64,000 nt of DNA from Faecalicatena orotica (lineage in GTDB: Bacteria > Bacillota > Clostridia > Lachnospirales > Lachnospiraceae): positions 80,324-144,323 of the forward strand of contig NZ_QGDL01000011.1 in assembly GCF_003149245.1 (NCBI RefSeq), in the 5' to 3' direction. A program made the translations under genes and the position numbers. The notes below the pieces were generated by a model. It saw only the letters and a list, made by a program, of their open reading frames with translations. It was not told the DNA's origin and did no database searches. Of the stretch, positions 21,185 to 30,616 are shown one piece after another; position 1 is the stretch's first letter; the number at the start of each line of letters is the position of its first letter.

Positions 21185-21214
21185 TAATGCCCCGTGTCAT
21201 CCACAGGGCATTTT
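21185..21214 (-). terminator. Hairpin ending the sugar-acid operon
   Basis: AATGCCC...GGGCATT with an inner TGTG/CACG stem lies about 85 bases past the last gene of the catabolic operon. The T-run is better on the plus strand (TTTTA) than on the minus (TTATG), so termination may be partial or bidirectional. Confidence 0.55.
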
Positions 21215-21298
21215 ATACTCCGTTTATAACTGCTCAGATTCATGAACAGTTACATCCATTTACTTATTGCAGAACACTTTCCACTCAGGTCATGATAA

Positions 21299-22174
21299 TT
21301 AACCCAGTTTTTCCCTAAGCATGGCAGCCGCATTTTTTACAAGCTGTTCCATTTCCTCCGGGGATGCATCCTGGCTGATGTCCCTCCACACTTTGATGTC
21401 GCGGCCCACTTCACCACCCATTTTAATAAAAGGCTCCATGACTACCGCTCCCTGATAATGAATCTCTTTCAGTGCACCGGTGATCTCATCCCACGGCATT
21501 CTGCCGTTTCTTGCCGGAGGCCTGCGGTTGGACTCTCCCACATGGAAATGGCCGAGCCTGCCGCCGACGAGCCTGATTGCGTCTGCGAAACTGTCTTCTT
21601 CTATATTCATGTGGTAGGTGTCAAGCAGGATCTTGCAGTTGGGACTATCCACCATGTCCACATATGCCATTGCCTCTTTCGCCGTATTTACCAGTGAAGA
21701 CTCGTAGCGGTTTACGACTTCCACTGCAAATGTAATTCCAAGCGCCCCGGCCGCCTTCATGATCTCTTTTACAGAGTTCACACTGCGTTGGATTACAGCG
21801 CTTTTATCAACAACACCCGTAGTAAAAGGCTGGTTCCATGCCCCGATATCTACACCGGAATACATGTTGGCACCCATTTCACTCATAATTTTAAATGTAT
21901 CCAGGGTAAACTGAATCCCTCTGTTCCTGACATTTTCATCTTCACTTGCCAGATCCTGGTCTGCCCCAAGTCCCACCGAAAATGTGAGTGTAATGCCGTT
22001 TTCCTTTGCCGTTTCTGCGATCGCATCCCGTTCCTTCTTCGTCAGTGCAAGCAGAGGCGCGGGGGCAACTTCCAGTATATCCAGCCCGATCCGCTTAATC
22101 TGCCCGATCTGCCTGATAAAGTCAGTGTTCCAGTCTGTATTAAAGTATCCGAAGTGAATTCCTATTTTATTCAT
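21299..22174 (-). CDS. Ketose 3-epimerase (D-psicose/D-tagatose 3-epimerase family)
   Basis: The 291-residue TIM-barrel enzyme belongs to the group that swaps the C3 configuration of free 2-ketoses using a divalent metal. Metal and catalytic residues line up with characterised epimerases: E152 (EVVNRYES), D185 (LLDTYHMNIEEDS), H211 (GHFHVGESNRR) and E247 (VVMEPFIKMGG). RPPARNGRMPWDEI and IKVWRDIS are further hallmarks. It is the last gene of the operon, 37 bases after the arabinose-isomerase homologue, suggesting that the ketose made by that enzyme is its substrate. Specificity for C4-C6 is not readable from sequence. Confidence 0.88.
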   Translation of the reverse strand: MNKIGIHFGYFNTDWNTDFIRQIGQIKRIGLDILEVAPAPLLALTKKERDAIAETAKENGITLTFSVGLGADQDLASEDENVRNRGIQFTLDTFKIMSEMGANMYSGVDIGAWNQPFTTGVVDKSAVIQRSVNSVKEIMKAAGALGITFAVEVVNRYESSLVNTAKEAMAYVDMVDSPNCKILLDTYHMNIEEDSFADAIRLVGGRLGHFHVGESNRRPPARNGRMPWDEITGALKEIHYQGAVVMEPFIKMGGEVGRDIKVWRDISQDASPEEMEQLVKNAAAMLREKLG

Positions 22175-22211
22175 TGTATTTCGCCTCTCTTAAAATTTCA
22201 GATATCATAGA

Positions 22212-23690
22212 TTATCTTCTCAGTTCTTTTTTCAGGTCACGGATCGTCGTATGTTCATCTATATAGATCGTTTCAATCCCCATTGCCTCCCCCCAGCCGC
22301 CAAGCTGGTCAGCCGTGAGATCGTATGTCATGACTGTATGATGTGCCCCTCCGGTCATGAGCCATGCCTCCAGCCCGGTCTCAAAATCCGGTTTCGGAGT
22401 CCAGAACGCGGTTGCTACCGGGAGGTTAGGCATAGGTTTTTCTGTTTTTTTGCAGGTAACATCATTAATGACCAGCCTGAAATTATCTCCCATATCAATC
22501 AGTGAGGCTGCAATGGCGTCTCCTTCTTTTGCGGTAAACACCAGCCTCGCCGGATCTTCCCGTGCACCGAGCACGAGTGGGTTTACCCGGATACTGACCG
22601 GGCCATCCGCGATGGAGGGACAAATTTCCAGCATATGTGTCTCCAGAATCCCCTGTCTGCCCGGGACAAGATTATATGTATAGTCCTCCATGAAGGATGT
22701 TCCTTTTGCATCTGCCATCCCCGCCGTCATCAGCTTGACGAGCCTAAGGAGCGCCGCAGTCTTCCAGTCCCCCTCAGCTGCAAATCCATAGCCTTTTGCC
22801 ATCAGCCTCTGCATAGCCAGACCCGGCAGCTGTTTTAAGCTGCCTAAATCCCCAAAGTGGGTTACGACTGCCTGATAGTCCTTCTCCTTCATAAACCGTT
22901 CAATTCCAAGCTCTATCTGTGCCTGCACCTCCACATGGCGGCGGAATTCTGAAGGATCCCTTCTATCTAATATGATGCCATATGTTTTATAATACTCATC
23001 CGTGAGTGCATTCACATCGGACTGGGATACCGCGCTTACAGCTTCGGCAGCCTCGTTGACCGGATAAGTGTCTACCTCCCATCCGAACCGTATCTGCGCA
23101 TCCACTTTGTCGCCTTCTGTATCTGCCACATTTCTCATGTTATCCGAAAGCCTGAGTACTCTGAGATGGCTGCTCTCGATAATCCCCGCTGCCGTGCGCA
23201 TCCAGCCGCCTATCTTTTTCTGTACAGATTCCGCACTCCAGTGCCCTGCCACGATCTTATGTTCCAGCCCCATCCTTGCAAGCATGTAGGCAAATTCCCT
23301 GTCGCCGTGGGCGGACTGGTTGATATTGATAAAATCCATGTCCAGCGTATCATAAGGGATTTCCTCATTAAACTGCGTGTGCAGATGTAAAAGCGGTTTT
23401 CTCAATTCTTTCAGTCCTAAAATCCATGATTTCGCCGGTGAAAACATATGCATCCACGCGATAATGCCTGCACACTCTTCATCCTCATTCGCCTCGTGAA
23501 AAGTCTTCCTGATTGTCGGATTCGATATCAGTGTCGGTTTCAGGACAATCTCAAACGGTATCAGTCCGGAACGGTTCAATTCGTCTACAATGATCCTGCT
23601 GTGTTCCGTAACGACCTGTATCTCGGCATCCCCATACAGGTCAACGGAACCGGGGCAGAACCAGAATTTATAATTTCGCTGTAATTCCAT
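22212..23690 (-). CDS. araA: L-arabinose isomerase family aldose-ketose isomerase
   Basis: The 492-residue protein follows the AraA family over its whole length: YKFWFCPGSVDLYGDA at the N-terminus, IIAWMHMFSPAKSWILGL, HLHTQFNEEIPYDTLDMDFININQSAHGDREF, and the metal-site regions FMEDYTYNL, ILETHMLEICPSI and GGAHHTVMT. AraA enzymes interconvert aldoses such as L-arabinose or D-galactose with 2-ketoses using Mn2+. Neither araB nor araD is nearby, and the neighbours are an epimerase and transketolase, so the natural substrate may well differ from L-arabinose. The symbol denotes the family. Confidence 0.85.
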   Translation of the reverse strand: MELQRNYKFWFCPGSVDLYGDAEIQVVTEHSRIIVDELNRSGLIPFEIVLKPTLISNPTIRKTFHEANEDEECAGIIAWMHMFSPAKSWILGLKELRKPLLHLHTQFNEEIPYDTLDMDFININQSAHGDREFAYMLARMGLEHKIVAGHWSAESVQKKIGGWMRTAAGIIESSHLRVLRLSDNMRNVADTEGDKVDAQIRFGWEVDTYPVNEAAEAVSAVSQSDVNALTDEYYKTYGIILDRRDPSEFRRHVEVQAQIELGIERFMKEKDYQAVVTHFGDLGSLKQLPGLAMQRLMAKGYGFAAEGDWKTAALLRLVKLMTAGMADAKGTSFMEDYTYNLVPGRQGILETHMLEICPSIADGPVSIRVNPLVLGAREDPARLVFTAKEGDAIAASLIDMGDNFRLVINDVTCKKTEKPMPNLPVATAFWTPKPDFETGLEAWLMTGGAHHTVMTYDLTADQLGGWGEAMGIETIYIDEHTTIRDLKKELRR

Positions 23691-23702
23691 CTTTTCGCCT
23701 TT

Positions 23703-24670
23703 CTATTTCTTTTTTATCGCTTCTTTCACCCGCTCTGCAATCTTCTCAGGTGTAAAGCCAAATCGTTCTCTTAAGTACGCCTCGGAACCGACCTCACCAA
23801 ACTCGTCTCTCGTACCGATACGTTCTACAACCGTCGGACAGTGCTCCCCTAAATACTCTGCAACCGCCGAACCAAGCCCGCCGTACACAGAATGATTTTC
23901 TGCTGTTACGATAGCGCCGGTCTCTTTTGCACATTTCAATACTAATTCTTCATCGAGCGGCTTCACGGTAAACATATCCACAACTGTAGCATCAATACCT
24001 TCTGCCGCCAGAAGCTCTGCCGCCTGAAGCGCAATCGTCACCAGCCGTCCGCAGGCAATAATGGAAGCATCTTTTCCTTCCCTGAGTACAATGCCCTTTC
24101 CAATCTCAAATTCCGCGTCTTCATCATAGACAGCTATATTATCCGCAAGCGGTGTTCTGTAATAAGAGATTCCTTTCATATTGATGGTCCTGCCCAGAAG
24201 CTTGTTAAACTGTACACCGTCAGCGATATCAAAAATCCGGCAGTCCGGAACCGTCCGCATCATCGCGATATCTTCAAATGCCATATGTGTCCCGCCCCAG
24301 TATGTCTGCTTATATCCCGGTTCACTGCCGATGATATTGAGCGTTTTTTTCGCATAGGCACCGGATAAAAATATCTGGTCGAACCCCCTGCGCGTCACAA
24401 AGGAAGCAAAACTGTGGATGACCGGTTTCAGTCCCATCACAGACATTGCAGCCGCTGTGCCGATCATGTTTCCTTCGGCAATTCCGCACCTGAGTACCCG
24501 GTCCGGATATTTGGCAGCCAAATCCCAGAGTCCCGCACCGAATGCAAACATAAGGTCAGCATCAAGGTACACAACATCCGGATCGTTTTCCAGCATATTT
24601 TCTAAGTTCTCAAGAAACTGTTCTGTAATTGCTTTTTTTCATATTCACCGTTATAAATTGTTTTCGCCAT
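23703..24670 (-). pseudogene. Transketolase C-terminal subunit, frameshifted near its start
   Basis: The family N-terminus begins at an ATG (24670) with an excellent GAGGAGG site and reads MAKTIYNGEYEKK. It then leaves frame at a run of seven A (24633-24639) and stops after 22 codons. One extra A, or a -1 ribosomal slip at A AAA AAG (24632-24638), restores AITEQFLENLENMLENDPDV and the complete 297-residue remainder. That part has the pyrimidine-binding and C-terminal transketolase domains (GIAEGNMIGTAAAMSVMGL, GRLVTIALQAAELLAAEGI, VTAENHSVYGGLG). It is therefore a real mutation, a sequencing indel or programmed frameshifting. The partner subunit directly upstream is intact. Confidence 0.85.
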
Positions 24671-24683
24671 TATATGTACCTCC

Positions 24684-25514
24684 TCACAGACTGGCCTTTA
24701 CTTCTTCAAGTTCTGCCAGACACTTATCTGCCAGTTCCCTGTCGACAGGAATCATATGGTTGAACACCATTTCCTCTATGCACTTCACACCGCTGCCCTT
24801 CGTGCCGTCAAGTACGATCATGGCCGGCTTGTCCCCCTGATTCTCCCTGACATTTGAAAAGGCGTCCCGGATCGCTTCCGGGTCATTCCCTTTTACTGTC
24901 AGTGCATACCATCCGAAAGAACGGAATTTATCTTCTATGTCAAGAAGGGATATGCATTCATCCGTGGTCCCGTCTATCTGTTTTTTATTCCAGTCCACGA
25001 TGCCGACCAGATTGTTAAGCTTATACTGGTGTGCATACATAGCGGCCTCCCAGATCTGGCCCTCCTGTATCTCACCGTCTCCCATGAGGCAGTATATCCG
25101 GTTGGGCAGTTTCTTCAGTTTCGCTCCCTGGGCCAGTCCGTTTGCAAGGGAGAGGCCCTGTCCAAGGGAACCCGTGGATGCATCAATACCCGGTGTGCGA
25201 AGCCTGTCACAGTGGCTGGGAAGTCTCGTACCACCTTCGCAGAGTGTATCCAGCCAGTCTATCGGGAAATATCCCTTCAAAGCTAATGCCGCAAATACCG
25301 CGGGGCCCGCATGGCCCTTCGATACAACAAGCATATCGCGGTCTTTCTTCCCGGGATCCTTTGGATCAATTTTCATCTCCCCGTTATATAGCACAGCCAG
25401 TACATCAGCGATGGAAAGACAGCCGCCTATGTGCCCAAACCCTCTTTTTTCGAGGCATTTTACTGTTGCAATCCTGACTTCATTTGCAAATGCTTTCAGT
25501 TCTTTTCCTGTCAT
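24684..25514 (-). CDS. Transketolase N-terminal subunit (ThDP-binding)
   Basis: The 276-residue protein is the thiamine-diphosphate half of a split transketolase. The ThDP motif runs from GDGEIQEGQ to VDWNKKQ; GHIGGCLSIADVLAVLY, SKGHAGPAVFAAL and STGSLGQGLSLANGLA are standard active-site blocks. The start at 25514 (MTGKELKAF) follows GGGAGGT. It lies 13 bases upstream of the C-terminal subunit gene. Split transketolases are typical of dedicated catabolic operons; the donor here is presumably the ketose produced by the isomerase or epimerase encoded downstream. Confidence 0.93.
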   Translation of the reverse strand: MTGKELKAFANEVRIATVKCLEKRGFGHIGGCLSIADVLAVLYNGEMKIDPKDPGKKDRDMLVVSKGHAGPAVFAALALKGYFPIDWLDTLCEGGTRLPSHCDRLRTPGIDASTGSLGQGLSLANGLAQGAKLKKLPNRIYCLMGDGEIQEGQIWEAAMYAHQYKLNNLVGIVDWNKKQIDGTTDECISLLDIEDKFRSFGWYALTVKGNDPEAIRDAFSNVRENQGDKPAMIVLDGTKGSGVKCIEEMVFNHMIPVDRELADKCLAELEEVKASL

Positions 25515-25533
25515 ATCCTTACCTCCCGCCCTG

Positions 25534-26307
25534 CTATACATGGATCTCTTTTACCATTGCATTAATGGCGTCAATATAGTAGTTAATATCCTGTCCGACC
25601 GTTACACTGTCAAATCCCTGTGAAAGTCTGGTATTGGCAACCTCTGCATTTGCGCAGTAAATAATAGTAAACTTACCCGCCGCCTTCACTGCTTTCACGA
25701 TTCTTTCCATTGCAGCCTGGAATTCAGGCTTGTCGAACTGTGTCGGAATTCCCATTGCCACAGACAGGTCATATGGCCCGACAAAGATTCCGTCCACCCC
25801 GTCAACTTTGGCGATCTCCTCGATATTCTCCAGACATCCCATCGTCTCACACTGCGGAACAAGCAGGGTTTCCCTGTTGCAGACAGCGAAATAATCGTTG
25901 ATGTCACCCGCCGCATGTTCCAGATATCCATATCCTGCACCTCTTGCAAAGGCTACGCCGCGCTGTCCGAGCGGATAATATTTTGCATATTCAACGAGCT
26001 TCTGAATCTCTTCGATTGAATGTACCTGTGGGATAATCAGCCCGCCTGCACCGATATCCAGCATCTTCAATACGGAATTCCGGTTTGAGTCTTTCACTCT
26101 TACGAGTGCGGTCGTGTCATGAAGTTCGGCCGCCCTTAACATAGACATGACACTTTCCACATCAAACGGGCCGTGCTCCGTATCGATCAGCATATAATCC
26201 AAATCCGTCAGGGCAAGCGCCTCTGCCACATTTGCATTTCCTGCCTCAAAAAAAGTACCGACTGTTTTCTCACCGTTCATAATTTTTTCTCTTAATAAAT
26301 TTTTCAT
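25534..26307 (-). CDS. HpcH/HpaI-family class II aldolase
   Basis: The 257-residue TIM-barrel enzyme has the family's active-site blocks: DYMLIDTEHGPFDVESV (base and metal region), ALVRVKDSN, GAGGLIIPQVHSIEE (metal ligands), RGVAFARGAGYG and GIFVGPYDLSVAMG. These metal-dependent aldolases reversibly cleave 2-keto-4-hydroxy acids to pyruvate (or hydroxypyruvate) and an aldehyde such as semialdehydes or glycolaldehyde. Placement between a hydroxyacid dehydrogenase and transketolase suggests it handles the acid fragment of the pathway. Exact substrate unknown. Confidence 0.92.
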   Translation of the reverse strand: MKNLLREKIMNGEKTVGTFFEAGNANVAEALALTDLDYMLIDTEHGPFDVESVMSMLRAAELHDTTALVRVKDSNRNSVLKMLDIGAGGLIIPQVHSIEEIQKLVEYAKYYPLGQRGVAFARGAGYGYLEHAAGDINDYFAVCNRETLLVPQCETMGCLENIEEIAKVDGVDGIFVGPYDLSVAMGIPTQFDKPEFQAAMERIVKAVKAAGKFTIIYCANAEVANTRLSQGFDSVTVGQDINYYIDAINAMVKEIHV

Positions 26308-26311
26308 CTTT

Positions 26312-27295
26312 CTACGCTCCTATTCCTAATGCTTTTTTGTTTACTATGTTTTCCGGGTTCCTGCCGTTCAAAATATCGACCGCTGTTTGTGCGAGGACTG
26401 CCATCATCTGTTCCTCTGCCTCAACCGAGTTATAGGCGGCGTGCGGGGAGCAGATGATTTTTCCCGTCTCGAAGAGAGGGTGCCCCGGCTCACTGACTGG
26501 CTCATTTTCCACAACATCCAGCGCTGCTGCGCGGACTTTACCAGACTTTACCGCCTCCATCAGGTCATCCACTGCGATAATCGGACCTCGTGAGGTGTTG
26601 ACGATCATAACACCGTCTTTCATCTTTGCGATCGTCTCTTTATTAATGAGGTGATAAGTACTGTCAAACAAAGGTGTGTGAATCGTAATGACGTCCGAAA
26701 CCTCCAGAAGTTCATCCAGATCTGCCTTTTTAGCACCGTAATCGGTTATCACAGATTCGTCGAGGTACGGGTCATAGACCACCATGTGGAATCCAAATCC
26801 CTTTGCAAAGTCCGCTGTGCGTCTGGCGATATTGCCAAACCCTACGAAGCCAAGTGTCTGGCATGCCAGACGGTGGGGCTTGAATCCTGCATTTGCAAGC
26901 CATTTCCCTTCTTTCACCAGATCATTAAAAAATACAATCTGCCGCTCCATTGCCAGTATCATCGCAATGGTATGTGTAGCGACCTCGTCCAAACAGTGTG
27001 TAGGGCTGTTGCATACCTTAATGCCGCGCTCTGTTGCCGCATCCACATCAATAACATCGTATCCGATGCCATACCTGAGAATTACCTTACAGTTCGTCAG
27101 CGCATCCATGATCCTCGGCGTAATCTTCCGGTATATGACCAGAAGTGCATCCGCATCCCTGCACTTTTCAATAATCTCATCCTCTGTCTGGCAATCTTCC
27201 AGAACAAATTCAATTCCATTTTCTTCAAAAATCTTTTGCTGAATGCTGAAGTCCAGACCATCAGCTGAATTCTTATCTACTACAATTGCTTTCAT
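26312..27295 (-). CDS. D-2-hydroxyacid dehydrogenase
   Basis: The 327-residue NAD(P)-dependent enzyme shows the Rossmann motif GFGNIARRTADFAKGFG and the catalytic triad of the family: arginine in NTSRGPII, a glutamate in VVENEPVSEP, and histidine in CSPHAAYNS. The closest general type is C-terminal-binding/phosphoglycerate-dehydrogenase-like, acting on glyoxylate, hydroxypyruvate or related 2-keto acids. It lies four bases from the aldolase gene, so it may reduce the keto acid (or oxidise the hydroxy acid) used by that aldolase. Confidence 0.9.
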   Translation of the reverse strand: MKAIVVDKNSADGLDFSIQQKIFEENGIEFVLEDCQTEDEIIEKCRDADALLVIYRKITPRIMDALTNCKVILRYGIGYDVIDVDAATERGIKVCNSPTHCLDEVATHTIAMILAMERQIVFFNDLVKEGKWLANAGFKPHRLACQTLGFVGFGNIARRTADFAKGFGFHMVVYDPYLDESVITDYGAKKADLDELLEVSDVITIHTPLFDSTYHLINKETIAKMKDGVMIVNTSRGPIIAVDDLMEAVKSGKVRAAALDVVENEPVSEPGHPLFETGKIICSPHAAYNSVEAEEQMMAVLAQTAVDILNGRNPENIVNKKALGIGA

Positions 27296-27338
27296 TGCTT
27301 AAGCCTCCATTTTTCAAGTTTTCTTGTTTAATTTCCTG

Positions 27339-28622
27339 CTAGCGCATAAACAGTTTTGGCAGGAACAGGGATATTGCCGGCAGATATGTAATCAAAAGCA
27401 GGTCGATAATCATGACTACAATAAACGGGACAATCCCCTTAATCACTTCTGAGAGCTGGGCCCCTCCGACACGGCTGGCGACAAACAGGTTGATGCCGAG
27501 CGGCGGTGTGATAAATCCAATCGCAAGGTTTACGACCATAACGATTCCGAAATGAATCGGGTCTACACCGACTGCTGTCACGATCGGCAGGAAAATCGGC
27601 GCCAGTATCATGATTGCACACAGCGTTTCCATGAAGCATCCGACAAAAATCAGGACAACATTGATCAGAATCAGGATCACAATCTTATTGGCATTCAGTC
27701 CGGTAATCGCATTTGCCACGAGTGTAGGGATCTTCGCGACTGCCAGTACCTTTGTAAATACGGCCGCACAGCCGATAACCAGCATGATCGTGGAAGTTGT
27801 TACCACGGCTGACTTGATAACCTTGACCGCTTCCTTCAGTGTCAGCTCCTTATAGACAAATACCCCAACGATGAACCCGTATGCCGCTGCAACTGCTGCC
27901 GCTTCTGTAGGTGTAAAAATACCACCGTAGATACCTCCCAGAATAATAACCGGGCAGATGAGCGCCCATTTCGCATCCCAGAGTACTTTTCCGGCCCTTT
28001 TCCATGAAAACGGCTCCTTGTCCCCCTGATACCCTCTCTTTTTGCAGTAGAAATAAGAGTATGCAATCAGAGTCAGGCCGATCAGGATTCCCGGTACGAA
28101 CCCAGCCATGAACAGTTCCGAAATCGACTGGTTTGTGGATACACTGTAGATAACCATCGGGATACTCGGTGGAATAATAACACCAATACTTCCGGCCGCC
28201 GCAATTACTGCCAGCGTGAACTTCTTGTCATAACCTGCCGCGAGCATCGACGGGATTACCATACCGCCCACAGCGGCAACCGTTGCAGGTCCCGAACCGG
28301 AGATTGCTGCAAAAAACATACATACTACAACGGTCACAATCGCAAGCCCGCCTGTAAATCTGCCGAAGAAGACCCTTGCACTGTCCATCAGACGTCTGGA
28401 GATGCCCCCGCCGCCCATCATTTCGCCCGCAAGTACGAAAAACGGGATCGCCATTGTCGTAAAGGAGTCGGAACTGGTCACCAGATTCTGTACAATATAT
28501 CCTGTCGTCAGGTCGCCGGAATACAGGATGGCCGCAAGAGAAGCAAGACCAAGTGCAATGGCTACGGGTACGTTCAGAATCAGAAGTATAATCATGACAC
28601 CAAAGAGTACGAGACTAATCAT
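27339..28622 (-). CDS. dctM: TRAP transporter large permease DctM (system 1)
   Basis: The 427-residue protein has about 12 membrane helices and the DctM hallmarks AIPFFVLAGEMMGGGGISRRL, AISGSGPATVAAVGGMVIP and IGVIIPPSIPMVIYS. TRAP large permeases move carboxylate or sulfonate substrates with Na+. It overlaps the small permease gene by 8 bases. This system lies directly before the enzyme genes. Confidence 0.95.
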   Translation of the reverse strand: MISLVLFGVMIILLILNVPVAIALGLASLAAILYSGDLTTGYIVQNLVTSSDSFTTMAIPFFVLAGEMMGGGGISRRLMDSARVFFGRFTGGLAIVTVVVCMFFAAISGSGPATVAAVGGMVIPSMLAAGYDKKFTLAVIAAAGSIGVIIPPSIPMVIYSVSTNQSISELFMAGFVPGILIGLTLIAYSYFYCKKRGYQGDKEPFSWKRAGKVLWDAKWALICPVIILGGIYGGIFTPTEAAAVAAAYGFIVGVFVYKELTLKEAVKVIKSAVVTTSTIMLVIGCAAVFTKVLAVAKIPTLVANAITGLNANKIVILILINVVLIFVGCFMETLCAIMILAPIFLPIVTAVGVDPIHFGIVMVVNLAIGFITPPLGINLFVASRVGGAQLSEVIKGIVPFIVVMIIDLLLITYLPAISLFLPKLFMR

Positions 28623-29112
28623 TCATTTCCACCCCCTTCTTATAATTCTGTACACGCAGGATGATTGTCTGTATGCAGCGTATTGAGGATAAAATATATC
28701 CTACGGCGGGTGCCAGATAGATGAAATACATCGGGATGGACATCGCCGGGGATACCTGTCCGGACCTGATTACCTTTCCCAGCAGCATCCAGCCCGTCAC
28801 TACCACGAACACACACCATCCCAGAGAGATGACATCACCGATGATTACGATAACCGGCCTGATTTTCTTGGGAAACAATGACAGCGCCGCCTCTATTTTT
28901 ACGTGTTTCCTCATTTTGATACCGTAAGAGATGGATATGAAAGTCATCCACACAAAAACATACCTTGCCAGCTCCTCAGACCAGGAGAGCGAGCTTTTAA
29001 ACAAATAGCGCATGATTACCTGCACGACGATCGCGATTGTTGCCACGCTCATAAGCGTTGCTGAAATAATATCCTCCGCATGCTCATCTAAAAATTTCCA
29101 AAATTTGGACAT
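28615..29112 (-). CDS. dctQ: TRAP transporter small permease DctQ (system 1)
   Basis: The 165-residue protein has four membrane helices and the typical DctQ segment SWSEELARYVFVWMTFISISYGIKMRKHVKIE (about 40-71). It pairs with the DctM product encoded immediately downstream (8-base overlap). Substrate specificity comes from the DctP partner. Confidence 0.92.
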   Translation of the reverse strand: MSKFWKFLDEHAEDIISATLMSVATIAIVVQVIMRYLFKSSLSWSEELARYVFVWMTFISISYGIKMRKHVKIEAALSLFPKKIRPVIVIIGDVISLGWCVFVVVTGWMLLGKVIRSGQVSPAMSIPMYFIYLAPAVGYILSSIRCIQTIILRVQNYKKGVEMND

Positions 29113-29138
29113 GTCCTTACTCCTTCCTTTTCCCTTAA

Positions 29139-30146
29139 CTACTCCGCTGTCTCCTCCAGAATTTTCCTGAACAGCTCGGGATGCTCTACTTTTGTTTCCA
29201 CCAGACTGTAAATATCCGAAACAGCATCCCGAAACTGCTGTTTTTCCTCATCGGTCAGTGATATGAGGGTAACCCCTTTGTCCTGCATCTCCTGCACTGC
29301 GTCCTTGTCGTACTCTGCCGTTTTTTCACGCTGCACCGAAACACCATAGGCGCCTGCTTCCTCGATGATTTCTTTTTCCTCGTCAGTCAGCTTGTCGTAG
29401 CTGTCTTTACTCATCAGAAGCAGATAAGGGGTATATACATGGTTTGTCTCGATAATGTATTTCTGTACCTCATAGAAACGGTTATCCCTGTCTGTTACAA
29501 ATGGATTGTCCTGTCCGTCCACCGTCTTCTGCTGAAGCGCGGTAAACAGTTCCGAGAATGCCATCGGCGTCGGGCTGGCTCCGAGGGCCTTCCATGTTTC
29601 AATATGTACCTCGCTTTCCATGACTCTGACTTTCAGGCCTTTCAGGTCAGACGGTGAATGGACCTCCTTCGCTGCAGTTGAGAGCTGGCGGAATCCGTTT
29701 TCAGGAAATCCCAGTACCTTAAATCCGATATCTTCCATCCCTGCCGCAATCTCCTGCCCGATCTTACCATCCAGAATTTCCTGGGCCTGTGCGGAATCTT
29801 TAAACAGAAACGGGGCATCAAACACATTCAGGTCCGGGTAAAATGCAGCAACGGGTGTTGTTGAAACAATACACATATCGATATTTCCATACTGTACGGT
29901 TTCTGCAACTTCCCGGTCACCGCCCAGCTGCCCGTCCCCGTACACATCAATCTCCATCTTTCCGTCTGACAGTTCCTTAATCCGCTCCTGCATAGCCTCC
30001 GCCATATCAACCTGTGACTGGTTCGTATTGATAGAAAGCTTCAAACGCCTGACACCGTCCTTGTTTCTGCCGCACCCTGCCGTCATAACAATCGAAAACA
30101 GGAATACAAATACTAACATGAGATTTACAAATTTTCTTCGCTTCAC
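29139..30146 (-). CDS. dctP: TRAP substrate-binding lipoprotein DctP (system 1)
   Basis: The 335-residue extracytoplasmic receptor has a lipoprotein signal ending at TAGC and the DctP core FRQLSTAAKEVHSPSDLKGLKVRVMESEVHIETWKALGASPTPM. The conserved arginine in KVRVM normally clamps the substrate carboxylate, so an acidic ligand is expected. Translation starts at a GTG (30146) after GGGAGG. It differs strongly from the second DctP at 32416-33444, implying different ligands or affinities. Confidence 0.94.
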   Translation of the reverse strand: MKRRKFVNLMLVFVFLFSIVMTAGCGRNKDGVRRLKLSINTNQSQVDMAEAMQERIKELSDGKMEIDVYGDGQLGGDREVAETVQYGNIDMCIVSTTPVAAFYPDLNVFDAPFLFKDSAQAQEILDGKIGQEIAAGMEDIGFKVLGFPENGFRQLSTAAKEVHSPSDLKGLKVRVMESEVHIETWKALGASPTPMAFSELFTALQQKTVDGQDNPFVTDRDNRFYEVQKYIIETNHVYTPYLLLMSKDSYDKLTDEEKEIIEEAGAYGVSVQREKTAEYDKDAVQEMQDKGVTLISLTDEEKQQFRDAVSDIYSLVETKVEHPELFRKILEETAE

Positions 30147-30176
30147 CTTTTACCTCCCACTTTCTTCTTATACTCA

Positions 30177-30605
30177 TTACTTCAAATCCATTATGGCTTC
30201 CTTTATGGCCCTGGCCCGCTCTTCATACTCTGCATCCTCCAGCAGGTGCGGCGGACGGGTGTCCTTAAATGGCAATCCCCAGTCGGGGCTGTCTTTATAC
30301 TTCGGTACAATATGTACATGAAGGTGATTTACCTTATCCCCGTATGTCGCGTAGTTAATCTTATCCGGATGGAATACATTATTCAGAGCTTCAGCCGTCC
30401 TGCTTACTGCATGGATCAGTTCTGCCTGTTCTTCTTTTGTAAGCTGATACCACTCGGTTTTATGTGCTGTCCGGTAGACAACAATACATTTTCCTCTATG
30501 CGTCTGGTCACGGTACAGGTACACGGATGCATTCTCTACATCTGTGATATGAATCATGAGACTTCTCAGAGCTTCGCCATTTTCGCAGTAATAACACGCT
30601 GTCAT
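30177..30605 (-). CDS. HIT-family nucleotide-binding protein
   Basis: The 142-residue protein carries the histidine triad HLHVHIVP (about 94-101) of phosphoramidate/dinucleoside hydrolases and a YYC start. It sits exactly between the two TRAP systems, 11 bases after dctM2 and 30 before dctP1, and has its own ribosome site. HIT proteins clear nucleotidyl adducts; no role in sugar-acid transport is known to me, so its presence in this operon is unexplained. Confidence 0.9.
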   Translation of the reverse strand: MTACYYCENGEALRSLMIHITDVENASVYLYRDQTHRGKCIVVYRTAHKTEWYQLTKEEQAELIHAVSRTAEALNNVFHPDKINYATYGDKVNHLHVHIVPKYKDSPDWGLPFKDTRPPHLLEDAEYEERARAIKEAIMDLK

Positions 30606-30616
30606 CCAAGTCCCTC

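Noticed and set aside
24684-25541. Longer N-terminus for the transketolase N-subunit starting at 25541
   Set aside because: The extra nine residues overlap the aldolase 3' end and include the GGGAGGT ribosome site of the ATG at 25514.
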